A stretch of 34,351 nt of DNA, from positions 1 to 34,351 of the forward strand of contig JAIXSA010000026.1 of the NCBI GenBank assembly GCA_027484915.1. Reading direction: 5' to 3'. Under the pieces are notes generated by a model. That model had not been told where the DNA came from. It saw nothing but the letters and a program-made list of their open reading frames with translations, and ran no database searches. Below are positions 15,027 to 23,874 of the stretch, in pieces; position 1 is the first letter of the stretch; the number at the start of each line of letters is the position of its first letter. The position numbers and the translations under genes are program-made. This DNA is from Paracoccaceae bacterium. GTDB taxonomy: Bacteria > Pseudomonadota > Alphaproteobacteria > Rhodobacterales > Rhodobacteraceae.

Positions 15027-15699
15027 GGGCGGCGCGGTAGGCCAACCGCAAAGACAGGGCACTCTCCAAGACATTCGTTACGCAGCAGGTCACAAATCCC
15101 AGTGGAACTGTCGGAATTTCCGCTCTCGGTAAACCTTGCGGCTAGGCGCTTCAATCGGTGCTTCGAGCAGCAGCGCATCAGGCCCTGGGGCGCAAACCAA
15201 GAGGCCGGCCTCCACCGCCATCGACATCGCCAGACGCATCATTTCAGCCCCTTGAACTTGCATGCGCCAGTTCAAGGTCGACGTTCGTTGATTGCGACGC
15301 CACAGTTTGGCGGATAGCGGATGGATCAACCAAACACCGTCTCGAGGGGCCATCCCAGAAGGCAGCGATTGACCTGCAGCACCCGCGCTTTCGAAAGCGC
15401 GATGGATGAATTGGCCACCCCGGCAAACACCAACGGGCGGACTGTGAACCCTGGAACGGACGCCGGAGGCCTTCTTCGGTGTCCCGTGGCTGTGCGCGCT
15501 TTTCAAGACATCACTTGGCGCTGGACCGGGTGATGGCGCCCTAAGCTAGTGCGTGATCGGCCCGCGGAACCACTCGGGAATCTGCTTCTGCGTCGGTTTG
15601 TCTTCCGTCCCAATCTTGGTTCTTGATTATTGCCGATTGATTGGTCCTGACCCTAAGGCATGACCAGTGCCAGACTCATGAAAGACGCCAGGCGCGGCC
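15027..15699. other. Gene-poor region between the ben and amide loci
   Basis: No confident gene is seen. It holds a low-confidence minus-strand ORF at 15090-15506, a perfect 18-bp palindrome CGCGCTTTCGAAAGCGCG at 15384-15401, and, at 15546-15626 on the minus strand, a 26-codon open stretch ending PEWFRGPITH before a TAG. That stretch is bounded upstream by an in-frame stop and looks like the decayed 3' end of a gene. The region may be a deletion or insertion scar. Confidence 0.5.
15090..15506 (-). CDS. Unrecognised ORF, low confidence
   Basis: An ORF of 138 codons. The second half (MRLAMSMAVEAGLLVCAPGP, then DALLLEAPIEAPSRKVYRER) has protein-like composition; the first half is rich in Gly, Ser, His and Arg and less convincing. 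An internal Met near residue 52 (MAPRDGVWLIHPL) could be the true start. I recognise no family, and no ribosome-binding site stands out. It may be a remnant of mobile or decayed DNA. Confidence 0.25.
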   Translation of the reverse strand: MKSAHSHGTPKKASGVRSRVHSPPVGVCRGGQFIHRAFESAGAAGQSLPSGMAPRDGVWLIHPLSAKLWRRNQRTSTLNWRMQVQGAEMMRLAMSMAVEAGLLVCAPGPDALLLEAPIEAPSRKVYRERKFRQFHWDL

Positions 15700-17475
15700 T
15701 CACATGGAGCCCACCAGATGCCCGTCGCCGATATCCCGCAGTACGACGGGGTCCGGGCGCTGACCCACGGGATGCAAAGGACTTGGAACTTCGGTCGACT
15801 GGCGCGGACGGGTCATCCGCTTGCGGGTTGGGTCGGGCACCGGGACCGCTTCGATGAGGCGGCGGGTGTAGGGGTGCTGGGGGTTGCCGAAGATCTGCGC
15901 CTTGGTCCCCATCTCGACGATCTGGCCCAGATACATCACCGCCACCCGGTCCGAGATGTTGTCGACCACCGCCATGTCGTGGCTGATGAAGAGATAGGAC
16001 ATGTGGAACTCTTCCTGCAGCGCGCGGAGGAGGTCTAGGACGCGGGCCTGGACCGACACATCCAGCGCCGAGACGCTTTCGGCGGCGATGATCAGGTCGG
16101 GCTGGAGGGCGAGGGCGCGGGCAATGCAGATGCGCTGGCGCTGGCCGCCGGAGAATTCGTGCGGGTAGCGGTCGAGGTACGAGGCCTCCAGCCCAACGCG
16201 GGCCATGAGGTCGGCGGCCTTTGCCCGCTGGCTGGCCGCGTCGCCGACCTGGTGGATGACCAGCGGTTCTGCGATCAGGTCGCCAACCTTCATCCGGGGG
16301 TTCAGCGCGGCCATCGGGTCCTGAAAGACCATCTGCACCTTCCGGCGCATGGCTTTCAGGGCGTCCGGGGCCAAGCCTTCCATCGCCTGTCCGGCGATCT
16401 CGATCCGGCCCTGATGGGGCGCGAGGCCGACAAGGGCCTTTGCGATGGTCGACTTGCCGCAGCCGGATTCGCCGACCAGCGCAAAGGTCTCGCCCTTGCG
16501 GATGTCGAAGCTGACGTGTTCGACGGCATGGACGTTGTGGGTGACCCCGCCCAGCAGGCCGCCGCGCAGGGGATAGCGGACGACGACATCGGTCAGCCGG
16601 GCGATGGGGTCCGAGGTGACAGGCGGTCGGGCTGGCCCCTGCCCCATGCGCGGCACGGCGGCGAGAAGGGCGCGGGTGTAGTCGGCCACGGGCCGCGCAA
16701 AGATGTCGGTGGTCGGCGCGGTTTCCACCTGGCGGCCCTGGCGCATGATGATGACGCGGTCGGCCATTTCGGCGACGACGCCCATGTCGTGGGTGATCAG
16801 GATGATCGCCGTGCCAAGGTCGCGCTGCAGGTCGCGGAGGAGGTCCAGGACTTCGCGCTGCACGGTCACGTCGAGGGCCGTCGTAGGTTCGTCGGCGATG
16901 AGGACCTCGGGCTTCAGGGCCAGCGCCATCGCGATCATCACCCGCTGGCGCATACCGCCAGAGAGTTCATGCGGGTATTGGCCCATCCGACGCTCAGGCT
17001 CAGAGAGCCGCACCGCCCGCACCGCCTCCACTGCACGTTTGGCGGCCTCGGCCCGGCTGACCGGCTCATGCGCCCGGATCGCCTCGGCCAGTTGCGCGCC
17101 GACGGTCATCACCGGGTTGAGCGAGGTCATGGGCTCCTGGAAGATCATCGCGATCCGGTCGCCGCGGATGCTGCGAAGCGCGGGTTCGGCAAGGCCCGTC
17201 AGCTCCTGCCCGCCAAAGCGGATGCGGCCCCCGGTCACCCGGACGGCGGGCTGCGGCAGAAGGCCCATGATCGCCAGCGAGGTGATCGACTTGCCCGACC
17301 CGCTTTCCCCAGCGATGGCCAGGGTCTCGCCCCGGCGGAGGTCGAAGGAAAGGTCCTGTACCAGCGGCTTCAGCCCCTGCTCGGTGCGGGCGCTGACGCA
17401 CAGTCCTTCGACCCGCAGGACGATGTCCGGGGCCGTCACAGCCCCGGAAAGTGGCATGGCATCCACAAGGGTCAT
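15700..17475 (-). CDS. Fused double ATP-binding protein of a peptide/nickel-type ABC importer
   Basis: A protein of 591 residues formed by two complete ATPase domains, equivalent to a fused DppD-DppF or OppD-OppF pair. The first domain has Walker A GESGSGKS near 57-64, the signature LSGGMRQR and Walker [14 protein letters not shown]. The second has Walker A GESGCGKS near 330-340, the signature FSGGQRQR and a Walker B-like [13 protein letters not shown], where the usual D-E-P reads A-E-S. Each domain ends with the Opp-type C-terminal segment. It is last in the amide operon and overlaps the formamidase stop by 4 bp. The substrate is inferred to be an amide or peptide-like compound. Confidence 0.93.
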   Translation of the reverse strand: MTLVDAMPLSGAVTAPDIVLRVEGLCVSARTEQGLKPLVQDLSFDLRRGETLAIAGESGSGKSITSLAIMGLLPQPAVRVTGGRIRFGGQELTGLAEPALRSIRGDRIAMIFQEPMTSLNPVMTVGAQLAEAIRAHEPVSRAEAAKRAVEAVRAVRLSEPERRMGQYPHELSGGMRQRVMIAMALALKPEVLIADEPTTALDVTVQREVLDLLRDLQRDLGTAIILITHDMGVVAEMADRVIIMRQGRQVETAPTTDIFARPVADYTRALLAAVPRMGQGPARPPVTSDPIARLTDVVVRYPLRGGLLGGVTHNVHAVEHVSFDIRKGETFALVGESGCGKSTIAKALVGLAPHQGRIEIAGQAMEGLAPDALKAMRRKVQMVFQDPMAALNPRMKVGDLIAEPLVIHQVGDAASQRAKAADLMARVGLEASYLDRYPHEFSGGQRQRICIARALALQPDLIIAAESVSALDVSVQARVLDLLRALQEEFHMSYLFISHDMAVVDNISDRVAVMYLGQIVEMGTKAQIFGNPQHPYTRRLIEAVPVPDPTRKRMTRPRQSTEVPSPLHPVGQRPDPVVLRDIGDGHLVGSM

Positions 17476-18431
17476 TCGAAGACGACCCGGGGGAAGTAGA
17501 AGCCGACGACCCAGTTCGGCATGTCGACGATCTCGGAAATCCGCAGATCGCCGCAGACCGAACAGAGCATGTAGGCGTCCACCGCCGAGATGCCCTGTTG
17601 CCGGGTCAGAAGGTCGATCATCCCCGAAACCGCATCCCGCGCCGCCGTCATCAGGTCCGGCCCGATGCCCGTCGTCGCCTCATACCCCTTTGCATCCAGA
17701 TGCCGAGTGACCGGCCCCGGCGTGGTGAAACGCGGGGTCTTCAGCGGCTGGTCCTTCACCAGGTCCAGCGTCAGGACGACGTTCATCGGGGACTCGATGG
17801 CCGTCCCGCAGACCTCCCCATCCCCCTGCGCGGCATGGGTGTCGCCCACGCTGAACAGGGCCCCCTCCACCTCCACCGGCAGGTAGAGCGTGACACCCGC
17901 CGTCAGGTCGCGGATGTCGAGGTTCCCCCCCACCCGGCGCGGCGGGACGATGGAATGCAAGCCAGCCTCGGCAGGCGCATTGCCGATGGTGCCGGAGAAC
18001 GGCTTCAACGGCACTTTCGCAGACTTGCCCCACAGCGCTGGCTCCATGCTGGCCGGGTCATAGGACCAGAGGCACAGGGCCGGGTCCTTGAACTGGTCAG
18101 CCAGCAGCCCGAACCCCGGGATGTTCGCCGTCCAGCCAAAGCCCTTGCCGTCGAACACCTTCGGCGCGAACCCCTCCAGCGTCACCTTCAGCACGTCGCC
18201 CGGTTTCGCCCCGTCGACCCAGATCGGCCCCGACACCGGGTTGATCTTGCCGAAGTCGAGGTCGACCACGCTTTGCAGGGTCGACGACGGGCCAAGCTGG
18301 CCCGCCGAGGAATCGTGACAATGGAACTCGATGGTCGAGCCCGGAGCGACGCGCAGCGCGGGGGGGAGCGAGTTGTCCCACCCGAAATGATGCTGCGCGC
18401 CGTGGATCGTATAGTCGCAGGCCTTGCACAT
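17472..18431 (-). CDS. Acetamidase/formamidase family amidohydrolase
   Basis: A protein of 319 residues, the usual FmdA/AmdA length. Enzymes of this family hydrolyse formamide, acetamide or other short amides to acid and ammonia in the cytosol. Recognisable segments are FHCHDSSAGQ at 36-45, the GDVLKVTLEG strand, SVGDTHAAQGDGEVCGTAIE near residue 200, and the ending SVCGDLRISEIVDMPN. The ATG at 18431 shares its first base with the TAA stop of the binding-protein gene (TAATG), indicating coupled translation; the longer open frame upstream is antisense-like. Sitting inside an AmiC/AmiR-controlled importer operon, it probably releases ammonia from the imported amide. Confidence 0.92.
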   Translation of the reverse strand: MCKACDYTIHGAQHHFGWDNSLPPALRVAPGSTIEFHCHDSSAGQLGPSSTLQSVVDLDFGKINPVSGPIWVDGAKPGDVLKVTLEGFAPKVFDGKGFGWTANIPGFGLLADQFKDPALCLWSYDPASMEPALWGKSAKVPLKPFSGTIGNAPAEAGLHSIVPPRRVGGNLDIRDLTAGVTLYLPVEVEGALFSVGDTHAAQGDGEVCGTAIESPMNVVLTLDLVKDQPLKTPRFTTPGPVTRHLDAKGYEATTGIGPDLMTAARDAVSGMIDLLTRQQGISAVDAYMLCSVCGDLRISEIVDMPNWVVGFYFPRVVFE

Positions 18432-20044
18432 TACTGCTTGACCCAGACGTAGTCGTAGTTCACCGGGATCGAGACCGGATCGACGTACAGCGCATCCTCG
18501 CCGCCCATCCGCTCCGACTTCATCGTGTAGCGTTCCTCGTTGAAGACCGGGACCCAGGGCGCCTGCTCCATCACGCCCATGTAGACGTCGGACCACAGCT
18601 TCAGCCGGTCCGCCGACTTGGCCGGGTCGAACATGCTGTCAGCCTCGACCGCCTTGGCATCCAGGCTTTCGTCGCAGAACTTGGACCAGTTCCAGCCACC
18701 CTCACCCGCACCGGCGCAGCCAAGGATCGGGCCGTAGAAGTTCGACGGATCGGGGAAGTCCGCGATCCAGGCCATGCCGCCCGACCAGATCATCGGGGCG
18801 GTGCCCGCGCCACCAGCCTCGATCACGTTGGCTTGGGCGAGGTTCTGGATGTTCGCGGTGATCCCGATGGCCGCAAGGTCCTGCTGGATGGCTTGCGCGA
18901 TGCGCGGGTTCGGGTCGGTGTTCATCACGTAGAGGTCGGTCTCGAACCCGTCGGCCAGGCCTGCGTCGGCCAGAAGCTTCTTCGCGCCTTCCACGTCATA
19001 GGGATAGCCGGCGTAGTCCGCGGTGTACCCCGGCATTGAAGGCGGCAGCGGCTGGTTTGCGGGGATCGCGCGGCCGTTGATGATCTGGGTGATCCGCTCC
19101 TTGTTGATCGCCATGTTGATGGCCTTGCGGACCTCGACCTTGTCCAGCGGCGGGGTGGTGACGTTCAGCGTGATGTAGCCGGTCTGCAGCTGCCCGCCTT
19201 GCACCACGCGGGCCGCCTGCGCCGGGTCGGCCATCACCTCCTGGAACTTGGCCGGAGGAATGCCATCGCCGGGCAAGTCCACCTCGCCGTTCTGCAACCG
19301 CAGCAGCGCCACCACCGGCTCCTGCCCGACCTCGAACACGATGGAGTCCAGGAACGGCACGCCCGGCCGCCAGTAATCGGCGTTCTTCTCGAATACCAGC
19401 CGCTGACCCAGCGTCCATTCCGCCAGCTTGTAGGCCCCGGTTCCCACGGGCTTCTTGCCGAAGTCGGCGCCAGCCTCGTCTACGGCTTCCTTCGGCACGA
19501 CGGAGGCGAAGTTCAGCGCCATGACGTGCAGGAACGTGGCGTCGGGGCGCGACAGGGTGATCTTCACAGTCAGCGGATCAACCACTTCCACACCGGAAAG
19601 CCCGCCTTCGCCCGCCGCGTCAAAGCCCGCAATGGCCCCAAAGAACCCTGCGCCGGGCGACTGTGTGGCGGGGTTCGTGACGCGGTCTAGCGAATACTTC
19701 ACGTCGTCCGCGGTCATCTCGCGCCCGTTATGGAACTTGACCCCGGCGCGGAGCTTGAAGGTGTAGATCAGGCCGTCCTCGGAGATCTCGTAGCTTTCCG
19801 CCAGGCCCGGGCGCAGCTCGGTCGTGCCGGGGGTATAGTCCATCAGCCCGTCGAACAGCGACTTGATCATCGACCAGTTCTGCCAGTCGTAGCCGATGGC
19901 GGGGTCCAGCGTTGCCACATCGTCCTTGTAGGTGATCGTGATCGTTCCGCCGGGCTTGGCGGCCGGGTCGGGGGTATACTCCTGCGCGACGCCGGGAAGG
20001 GCCAGCGCCAGCATGACGGCGGTCGAGGCGAGCAGTTTCTTCAT
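18431..20044 (-). CDS. Periplasmic substrate-binding protein, ABC family 5 (peptide/nickel type)
   Basis: A protein of 537 residues. The signal peptide MKKLLASTAVMLALALPGVA is followed by QEYTPD. The SBP_bac_5 pattern is clear: TLDPAIGYDWQNWSMIKSLF near residues 45-65, LAESYEISEDGLIYTFKLR, NGREMTADDVKYSLDR and VRKAINMAINKERI. The mature protein should capture the substrate in the periplasm for the DppB/DppC-like permeases encoded upstream. Members bind peptides, glutathione, nickel chelates, opines or amide-containing compounds. Here the downstream formamidase and upstream amide sensor point to an amide-bearing substrate, by inference. Confidence 0.93.
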   Translation of the reverse strand: MKKLLASTAVMLALALPGVAQEYTPDPAAKPGGTITITYKDDVATLDPAIGYDWQNWSMIKSLFDGLMDYTPGTTELRPGLAESYEISEDGLIYTFKLRAGVKFHNGREMTADDVKYSLDRVTNPATQSPGAGFFGAIAGFDAAGEGGLSGVEVVDPLTVKITLSRPDATFLHVMALNFASVVPKEAVDEAGADFGKKPVGTGAYKLAEWTLGQRLVFEKNADYWRPGVPFLDSIVFEVGQEPVVALLRLQNGEVDLPGDGIPPAKFQEVMADPAQAARVVQGGQLQTGYITLNVTTPPLDKVEVRKAINMAINKERITQIINGRAIPANQPLPPSMPGYTADYAGYPYDVEGAKKLLADAGLADGFETDLYVMNTDPNPRIAQAIQQDLAAIGITANIQNLAQANVIEAGGAGTAPMIWSGGMAWIADFPDPSNFYGPILGCAGAGEGGWNWSKFCDESLDAKAVEADSMFDPAKSADRLKLWSDVYMGVMEQAPWVPVFNEERYTMKSERMGGEDALYVDPVSIPVNYDYVWVKQ

Positions 20045-20062
20045 TCTTTCTCTCCTGTTGGG

Positions 20063-20983
20063 TTAACGAAGTTTGATCCGGGGGTCGATGAAGGGGGCAA
20101 TGAGGTCGGCCAGCAGGTTCCCCAGCACGATGGCGCAGGCGGACACGAGCGTGACGCCCATGATGATCGGGATGTCGACGCGCTGGATCGCCTGCCAGGC
20201 CAGCTGGCCAATGCCGGGCCAGCCGAAGACGGACTCCACCACGACGATCCCGCCCATGAAGACGCCGATGTCGATGCCGATCATCGCGATGACGGGTAGG
20301 ATCGCATTGGGCAGCGCATGGCGCAGCACGATCCGCGCGCGGCCAAGGCCCTTGGCGCGGGCGGTGCGGATGTAGTCGGCGCGGAGCACGTCGATCATCG
20401 AGGACCGCATCATGCGGGAATACCAGCCCGACCCGAGGATGCCCAAGGTCACGGCGGGCAGTACGAGATGAGCAAAGGTGCCGTAGCCGCCGATCGGGAA
20501 CCAGCCGAGCTTCACCGCGAAGACATACAGGAGGAGGAGGCTCACCACGAACTGCGGGGCCGAGACGGTGACGAAAGAGGTGACCATCAGCGTCTGGTCC
20601 AGCGCCCTTCCCCGCCATAGGGCTGCGACGATCCCCATCGTCAGCCCCAGCACCAGCTCGCAGAAAATGGCCCCGGCCATGAGGAGCAGCGTCGCAGGCA
20701 GCCGCGACCAGATCAACTCGGCCACCTCGGTCTTCTGTAGGTAGCTGCGACCCATGTCGCCCTGCACCAGCGCGCCAAGGTAGCGGGCGTATTGCACGAT
20801 GAAGGGCTGGTCGAGGCCAAGTTGCTGGCGGATGTTCTCCACCGCCTCCGCCGTGGCCGACCGCCCGGCAATCTGGCGCACGGGGTCGGCGGGCAGGACG
20901 AAGAGAAGGAAGAAGGTGATGAAGCTGACCCCCAGCAGGATCAGGGCCGAGATCACCAGTCTGCGGATCAGGTAGGCGGCCAT
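20063..20983 (-). CDS. ABC transporter permease, DppB type
   Basis: A protein of 306 residues. The N-terminus MAAYLIRRLVISALILLGVSFITFFL is the standard start of DppB/OppB permeases. About six membrane helices follow, with the conserved loop ADYIRTARAKGLGRARIVLRHAL at about residues 195-220 that docks the ATPase. It begins 1 bp before the stop of the other permease gene ends, with essentially no spacing. It forms the inner-membrane channel with the DppC-like partner. Confidence 0.93.
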   Translation of the reverse strand: MAAYLIRRLVISALILLGVSFITFFLLFVLPADPVRQIAGRSATAEAVENIRQQLGLDQPFIVQYARYLGALVQGDMGRSYLQKTEVAELIWSRLPATLLLMAGAIFCELVLGLTMGIVAALWRGRALDQTLMVTSFVTVSAPQFVVSLLLLYVFAVKLGWFPIGGYGTFAHLVLPAVTLGILGSGWYSRMMRSSMIDVLRADYIRTARAKGLGRARIVLRHALPNAILPVIAMIGIDIGVFMGGIVVVESVFGWPGIGQLAWQAIQRVDIPIIMGVTLVSACAIVLGNLLADLIAPFIDPRIKLR

Positions 20984-21865
20984 CTAGTCGCGCCCCCGCT
21001 GCGTCGGGTCCAGCACATCGCGCAGCGCGTCGCCGACCAGATTGAAGGCCAGCGCCAGAAGGATGATCGCCGCGCCGGGAATGAAGACCAGCCAGGGGGC
21101 GGACTGGAAATACGTCTGGTTCTCGAAAATGATGTTGCCCCAGCTTGGCGTCGGCGGCTGCACGCCGATCCCCAGGAAGGACAGCGTCGCCTCCAGAAGG
21201 ACCGTCGTGGAAATCCCCAAGGTCCCCCAGACGATGATCGTCGGCATCAGATGCGGCAGGATGTGACGGAAAAGAATGCGGCTGGTCGAGGCCCCCAGTG
21301 TCCGCTCTGCCGCGATGAAGTCGCGCGTCGCAAGCGACGAAGTCTCGGTATAGATCACCCGCGCGGTCTGGACCCAGTTCACCAGCGCGATGACCATGGC
21401 GACGATCCACAGCGACGGCTCGAAGATCGCGGCCAGGCAGATCGCCAGCAAGAGCGCTGGGAAGGCCATCATCAGGTCGGTGAAGCGCATCAGCACCCCG
21501 CCGATCCAGCCCCGGAAGAATCCCGCCGTGATGCCCACCAGCGTCCCGATGACCAGCGCCAGCCCGTTCGCCACCACCCCGATGATCAGCGAGGTCTGCG
21601 CCCCGTAAAGAAGCCGGCTGAAAAGGTCCCGGCCCAGAAGGTCGGTCCCCATCCAGAACTTCCCGTCGGGCGGTATCGGCGCGCCTTCCAGCGTCAGCCC
21701 GTCGAACATCTGGTCATTCGGATCAAACGGCGCGAGCCAAGGCGCGAACACCGCCCCCGCGACGACCAGCACGATGATCGCAAGCCCGAACAGCGCCATC
21801 TTCCGGCGCAAAAGCCGGGCCAGCGCGCCCTGCGGGGGTGCGTCAGAGACGCTCAGATCGGTCAT
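20984..21865 (-). CDS. ABC transporter permease, DppC type
   Basis: A protein of 293 residues. A cytosolic N-terminus is followed by LFGLAIIVLVVAGAVFAPWLAPFDP and a large loop with GTDLLGRDLFSRLLYGAQTS, a hallmark of DppC/OppC. Near residue 190 the ATPase-docking loop reads RDFIAAERTLGASTSRILFRH. The ATG at 21865 (MTDLSVSD) is chosen; it overlaps the end of the AmiR-like gene by 23 bp, and the longer open frame would overlap it much more. It pairs with the DppB-like permease downstream. Confidence 0.92.
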   Translation of the reverse strand: MTDLSVSDAPPQGALARLLRRKMALFGLAIIVLVVAGAVFAPWLAPFDPNDQMFDGLTLEGAPIPPDGKFWMGTDLLGRDLFSRLLYGAQTSLIIGVVANGLALVIGTLVGITAGFFRGWIGGVLMRFTDLMMAFPALLLAICLAAIFEPSLWIVAMVIALVNWVQTARVIYTETSSLATRDFIAAERTLGASTSRILFRHILPHLMPTIIVWGTLGISTTVLLEATLSFLGIGVQPPTPSWGNIIFENQTYFQSAPWLVFIPGAAIILLALAFNLVGDALRDVLDPTQRGRD

Positions 21866-22445
21866 CCGCCCCCCCTTGCGCCGCGACGATCCGCGCCGCC
21901 GCATCCTCGAAACTGATCCGCCAGGCCATCGCCATCTGGCGCAGCTGCGCATAGGCCTCGGCCTCGGACTTGCCCCGCGCTGCCAGCAGCGTCACCGCCC
22001 GCACCACCGTCTGCCGTTCATCCAGCCGCCGCCGCAGGTCCGCGATTTCCGCCGACAGCGCCTTCTGCGCGTCAAACGCATCCCGCGCGATCAGCAGCGC
22101 CGAATAGGCCCCGTTGTCCCCCACCGGCTTCAAAAGCTGGGCATGCGAGCCCGCCTTCAGCGACCATTCGATCCGTCCCGGCGCCTCGGAGCCAATGAGC
22201 GCGATCATCGGGATCGGCGGCTGACCGGCCTCCCATGGGAACATCCCGTCATGGCCCATGTCGGCATCGAAGAAGATGTAATCGGCCGCCAAAGCCTCGG
22301 GCCCCAGCTCCGGCCAGACTTGCGTGACCTGCAACCCGATGGCCGTCAGCTGGCGCGTCAATGCCTGCACCGTCGGGTGGGGGCGGTGCAGGATGATCGC
22401 CTGCGCACCGCCAAGGTTCGGGATGCGGATCGGGCGGCGCTTCAT
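21843..22445 (-). CDS. AmiR/NasT-like response regulator with ANTAR RNA-binding domain
   Basis: A protein of 200 residues. The N-terminal 120 residues form a receiver-like domain (AIILHRPHPTVQALTRQL, then YIFFDADMG), probably a pseudo-receiver as in AmiR. A coiled-coil linker (ALSAEIADLRRRLDERQ) leads to the ANTAR three-helix domain, marked by AVTLLAARGKSEAEAYAQLRQMAM. ANTAR proteins bind nascent RNA hairpins and prevent premature termination. The gene overlaps the AmiC-like gene by ATGA and is followed by the transporter. In Pseudomonas, AmiC holds AmiR inactive until an amide binds; the same arrangement is likely here. The RNA target is probably in the structured leader at 23534-23868. Confidence 0.9.
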   Translation of the reverse strand: MKRRPIRIPNLGGAQAIILHRPHPTVQALTRQLTAIGLQVTQVWPELGPEALAADYIFFDADMGHDGMFPWEAGQPPIPMIALIGSEAPGRIEWSLKAGSHAQLLKPVGDNGAYSALLIARDAFDAQKALSAEIADLRRRLDERQTVVRAVTLLAARGKSEAEAYAQLRQMAMAWRISFEDAAARIVAAQGGADDRSERL

Positions 22446-23533
22446 GACACCACCCGCAACACCGGCGCCGGGGCCTGACGGCTGCGCGTCAGGTAGGGGT
22501 CCCCCGCCACTGCGTCCCACCGCTTCAGCGGCGCAAAAGCCCCGCCCTCGACCCGCGCGATGATCACCGGCAGCACGGTATGGTGCGTCTCGGGATCGAC
22601 GATCCCGCCCCGCCCGGCCAGAAGCTGCGACAAAGGCCAGTGCTCCGCCCCCTCGCGCCCCGCCAGCAGCCGCGCGAGTTCCATCACCGCCGAAAACGCC
22701 GCCGCCTCGTGCGACGAGCCGAAGTTCCCCGCCCCCGGCCAGCCCGCGACCCCGCGGAAATAGGGCCCGGCCGCCACCAGCCCCTCGGCCGCCGGACCCA
22801 GCGCCGGAAGCTCGCATTCGGTGACGTTGCAGGATAGCACCGGACAACGGTCGGGCCGGAAAGCCGCATCCTCTTGCCCCAGCGCGCGGTAGGCGGCCAT
22901 GAACTCATAAGACGACGGCCCGATCAGTGAATTCAGGATGAAATCCGGCCGGGCAAAGCGCAGCTCCTCGATCATCCGCCCCACCTCGCGCGACCCGATG
23001 GGCAGGTAACGCTCACCCAGAACCTCACCCCCCGCCGCGCTGATCCGCTCGCGCGCCAGACGGTTCATCTCCCAGCCCCAGATGTAGTTCGAGCCCGTCA
23101 GATAGCCCCGCCGCCCATGCGTCGGCATCACCCAGTCCAACAGCGGCAGCAGATGCTGGTTCGGGCAGGCATGGGTGTAGACCACATGGTCCGATGCCTC
23201 GAACCCCTCATAGGGCACCGCGTACCACAGCGTTCCGCCGTGTTTCTCGACCGTCGGGATGACCTCTTTCCGGCTCCACGACGTTATGCACCCCACCACA
23301 TGCCGCGCCCCGCTGCCTTGCAGGATCTCCTCGCAGAGCGGCGCATAGGCGTCGATGTTGCCACCGGGGTCGCGTTCGACCGGCACGAAGCTCACGTCCA
23401 GCTCCGGGTCGCCGTTGACCTGCGCAATCGCGGCCAGCGCGCCAGACCGGCACGCCTCGGAGATCAGCGAATAGCTGCCCGAGCGCGACAACAGGAGCCC
23501 CAGCTTGATCTGTCGTTTCAAGGCGTTCCCCAA
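22442..23533 (-). CDS. AmiC-like amide-sensing binding-protein homologue
   Basis: A protein of about 363 residues with the Peripla_BP_6 fold of AmiC and the urea/short-chain amide binding proteins (IKLGLLLSRSGSYSLISEAC near the start, then GCITSWSRKEVIPTVEKHGG and LTGSNYIWGWEMNR). It has no signal peptide, fitting a cytosolic sensor that restrains its AmiR partner rather than a transporter component. The start is uncertain: TTG at 23533 gives MGNALKRQ, while TTG at 23521 (MKRQIKLG) has GGGGA at a better distance. It is the first gene of the seven-gene amide operon. Confidence 0.88.
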   Translation of the reverse strand: MGNALKRQIKLGLLLSRSGSYSLISEACRSGALAAIAQVNGDPELDVSFVPVERDPGGNIDAYAPLCEEILQGSGARHVVGCITSWSRKEVIPTVEKHGGTLWYAVPYEGFEASDHVVYTHACPNQHLLPLLDWVMPTHGRRGYLTGSNYIWGWEMNRLARERISAAGGEVLGERYLPIGSREVGRMIEELRFARPDFILNSLIGPSSYEFMAAYRALGQEDAAFRPDRCPVLSCNVTECELPALGPAAEGLVAAGPYFRGVAGWPGAGNFGSSHEAAAFSAVMELARLLAGREGAEHWPLSQLLAGRGGIVDPETHHTVLPVIIARVEGGAFAPLKRWDAVAGDPYLTRSRQAPAPVLRVVS

Positions 23534-23868
23534 ACGTCAAAAGCCCTGTCGCAGACGGATTTTCGTCTGCGTACAAGGCGCGAGTGCCACGTCGATGTTC
23601 TACGATTTGCACCCCAGACGATATGCGGGGTTGGGCGGTGGTCAAGGCCTCATGTCGATTTTCTTCCTACGGAGCGGGTCTCTTTCGGCAGATCGACCAA
23701 TTATCAAGCAGAAGGGCCGGCGCCCCGGTGCCGGTGGCCCGCCGCAGAATTCAAAAAGACTTTACCCCGCTTTCAGGACATTGGGCCTGACCAGACCGAT
23801 GGTTGGACATCAGACCCGAGGTGTCCCATGTCGCTGCAGGATCCTGTCCTCCGCACTGCGCGACATTA
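23534..23868 (-). promoter_or_regulatory. Long, structured 5' leader of the amide operon
   Basis: About 330 nt without a gene. On the minus-strand RNA, in order: an 11-bp stem with one bulge (arms at 23828-23839 and 23856-23866), an 8-bp stem (GGGTCTGA/TCAGGCCC, 23783-23817), a GC-rich hairpin at 23714-23740, a weak ACCCC/GGGGT hairpin near 23610-23632, and a perfect 8-bp stem with a 6-base loop at 23550-23571. CGTCTG at 23615-23620 could also pair with the left arm of the last stem, giving two mutually exclusive folds. This is where an ANTAR protein would be expected to act. No canonical A1/G4 hexaloop pair was found. Confidence 0.45.
23550..23571 (-). promoter_or_regulatory. Perfect 8-bp stem-loop just before the amiC-like start
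   Basis: CGCAGACG-N6-CGTCTGCG sits 17 bp upstream of the TTG at 23533. The RNA loop is AAAATC. ANTAR target loops normally have A at loop position 1 and G at position 4; this one has A1 but not G4. It could regulate termination or ribosome access. Confidence 0.5.
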
Positions 23869-23874
23869 GGGAAC

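Noticed and set aside
23550-23571. Canonical ANTAR RNA target hairpin.
   Set aside because: The stem and 6-base loop fit, but loop position 4 is A instead of G and a clear partner hairpin of the same type was not found. It is kept only as a regulatory hairpin.
23573-23589. TGGCAC followed by TTG on the minus strand, resembling a sigma-54 promoter.
   Set aside because: The spacing is wrong: the GG-N10-GC rule is not met.
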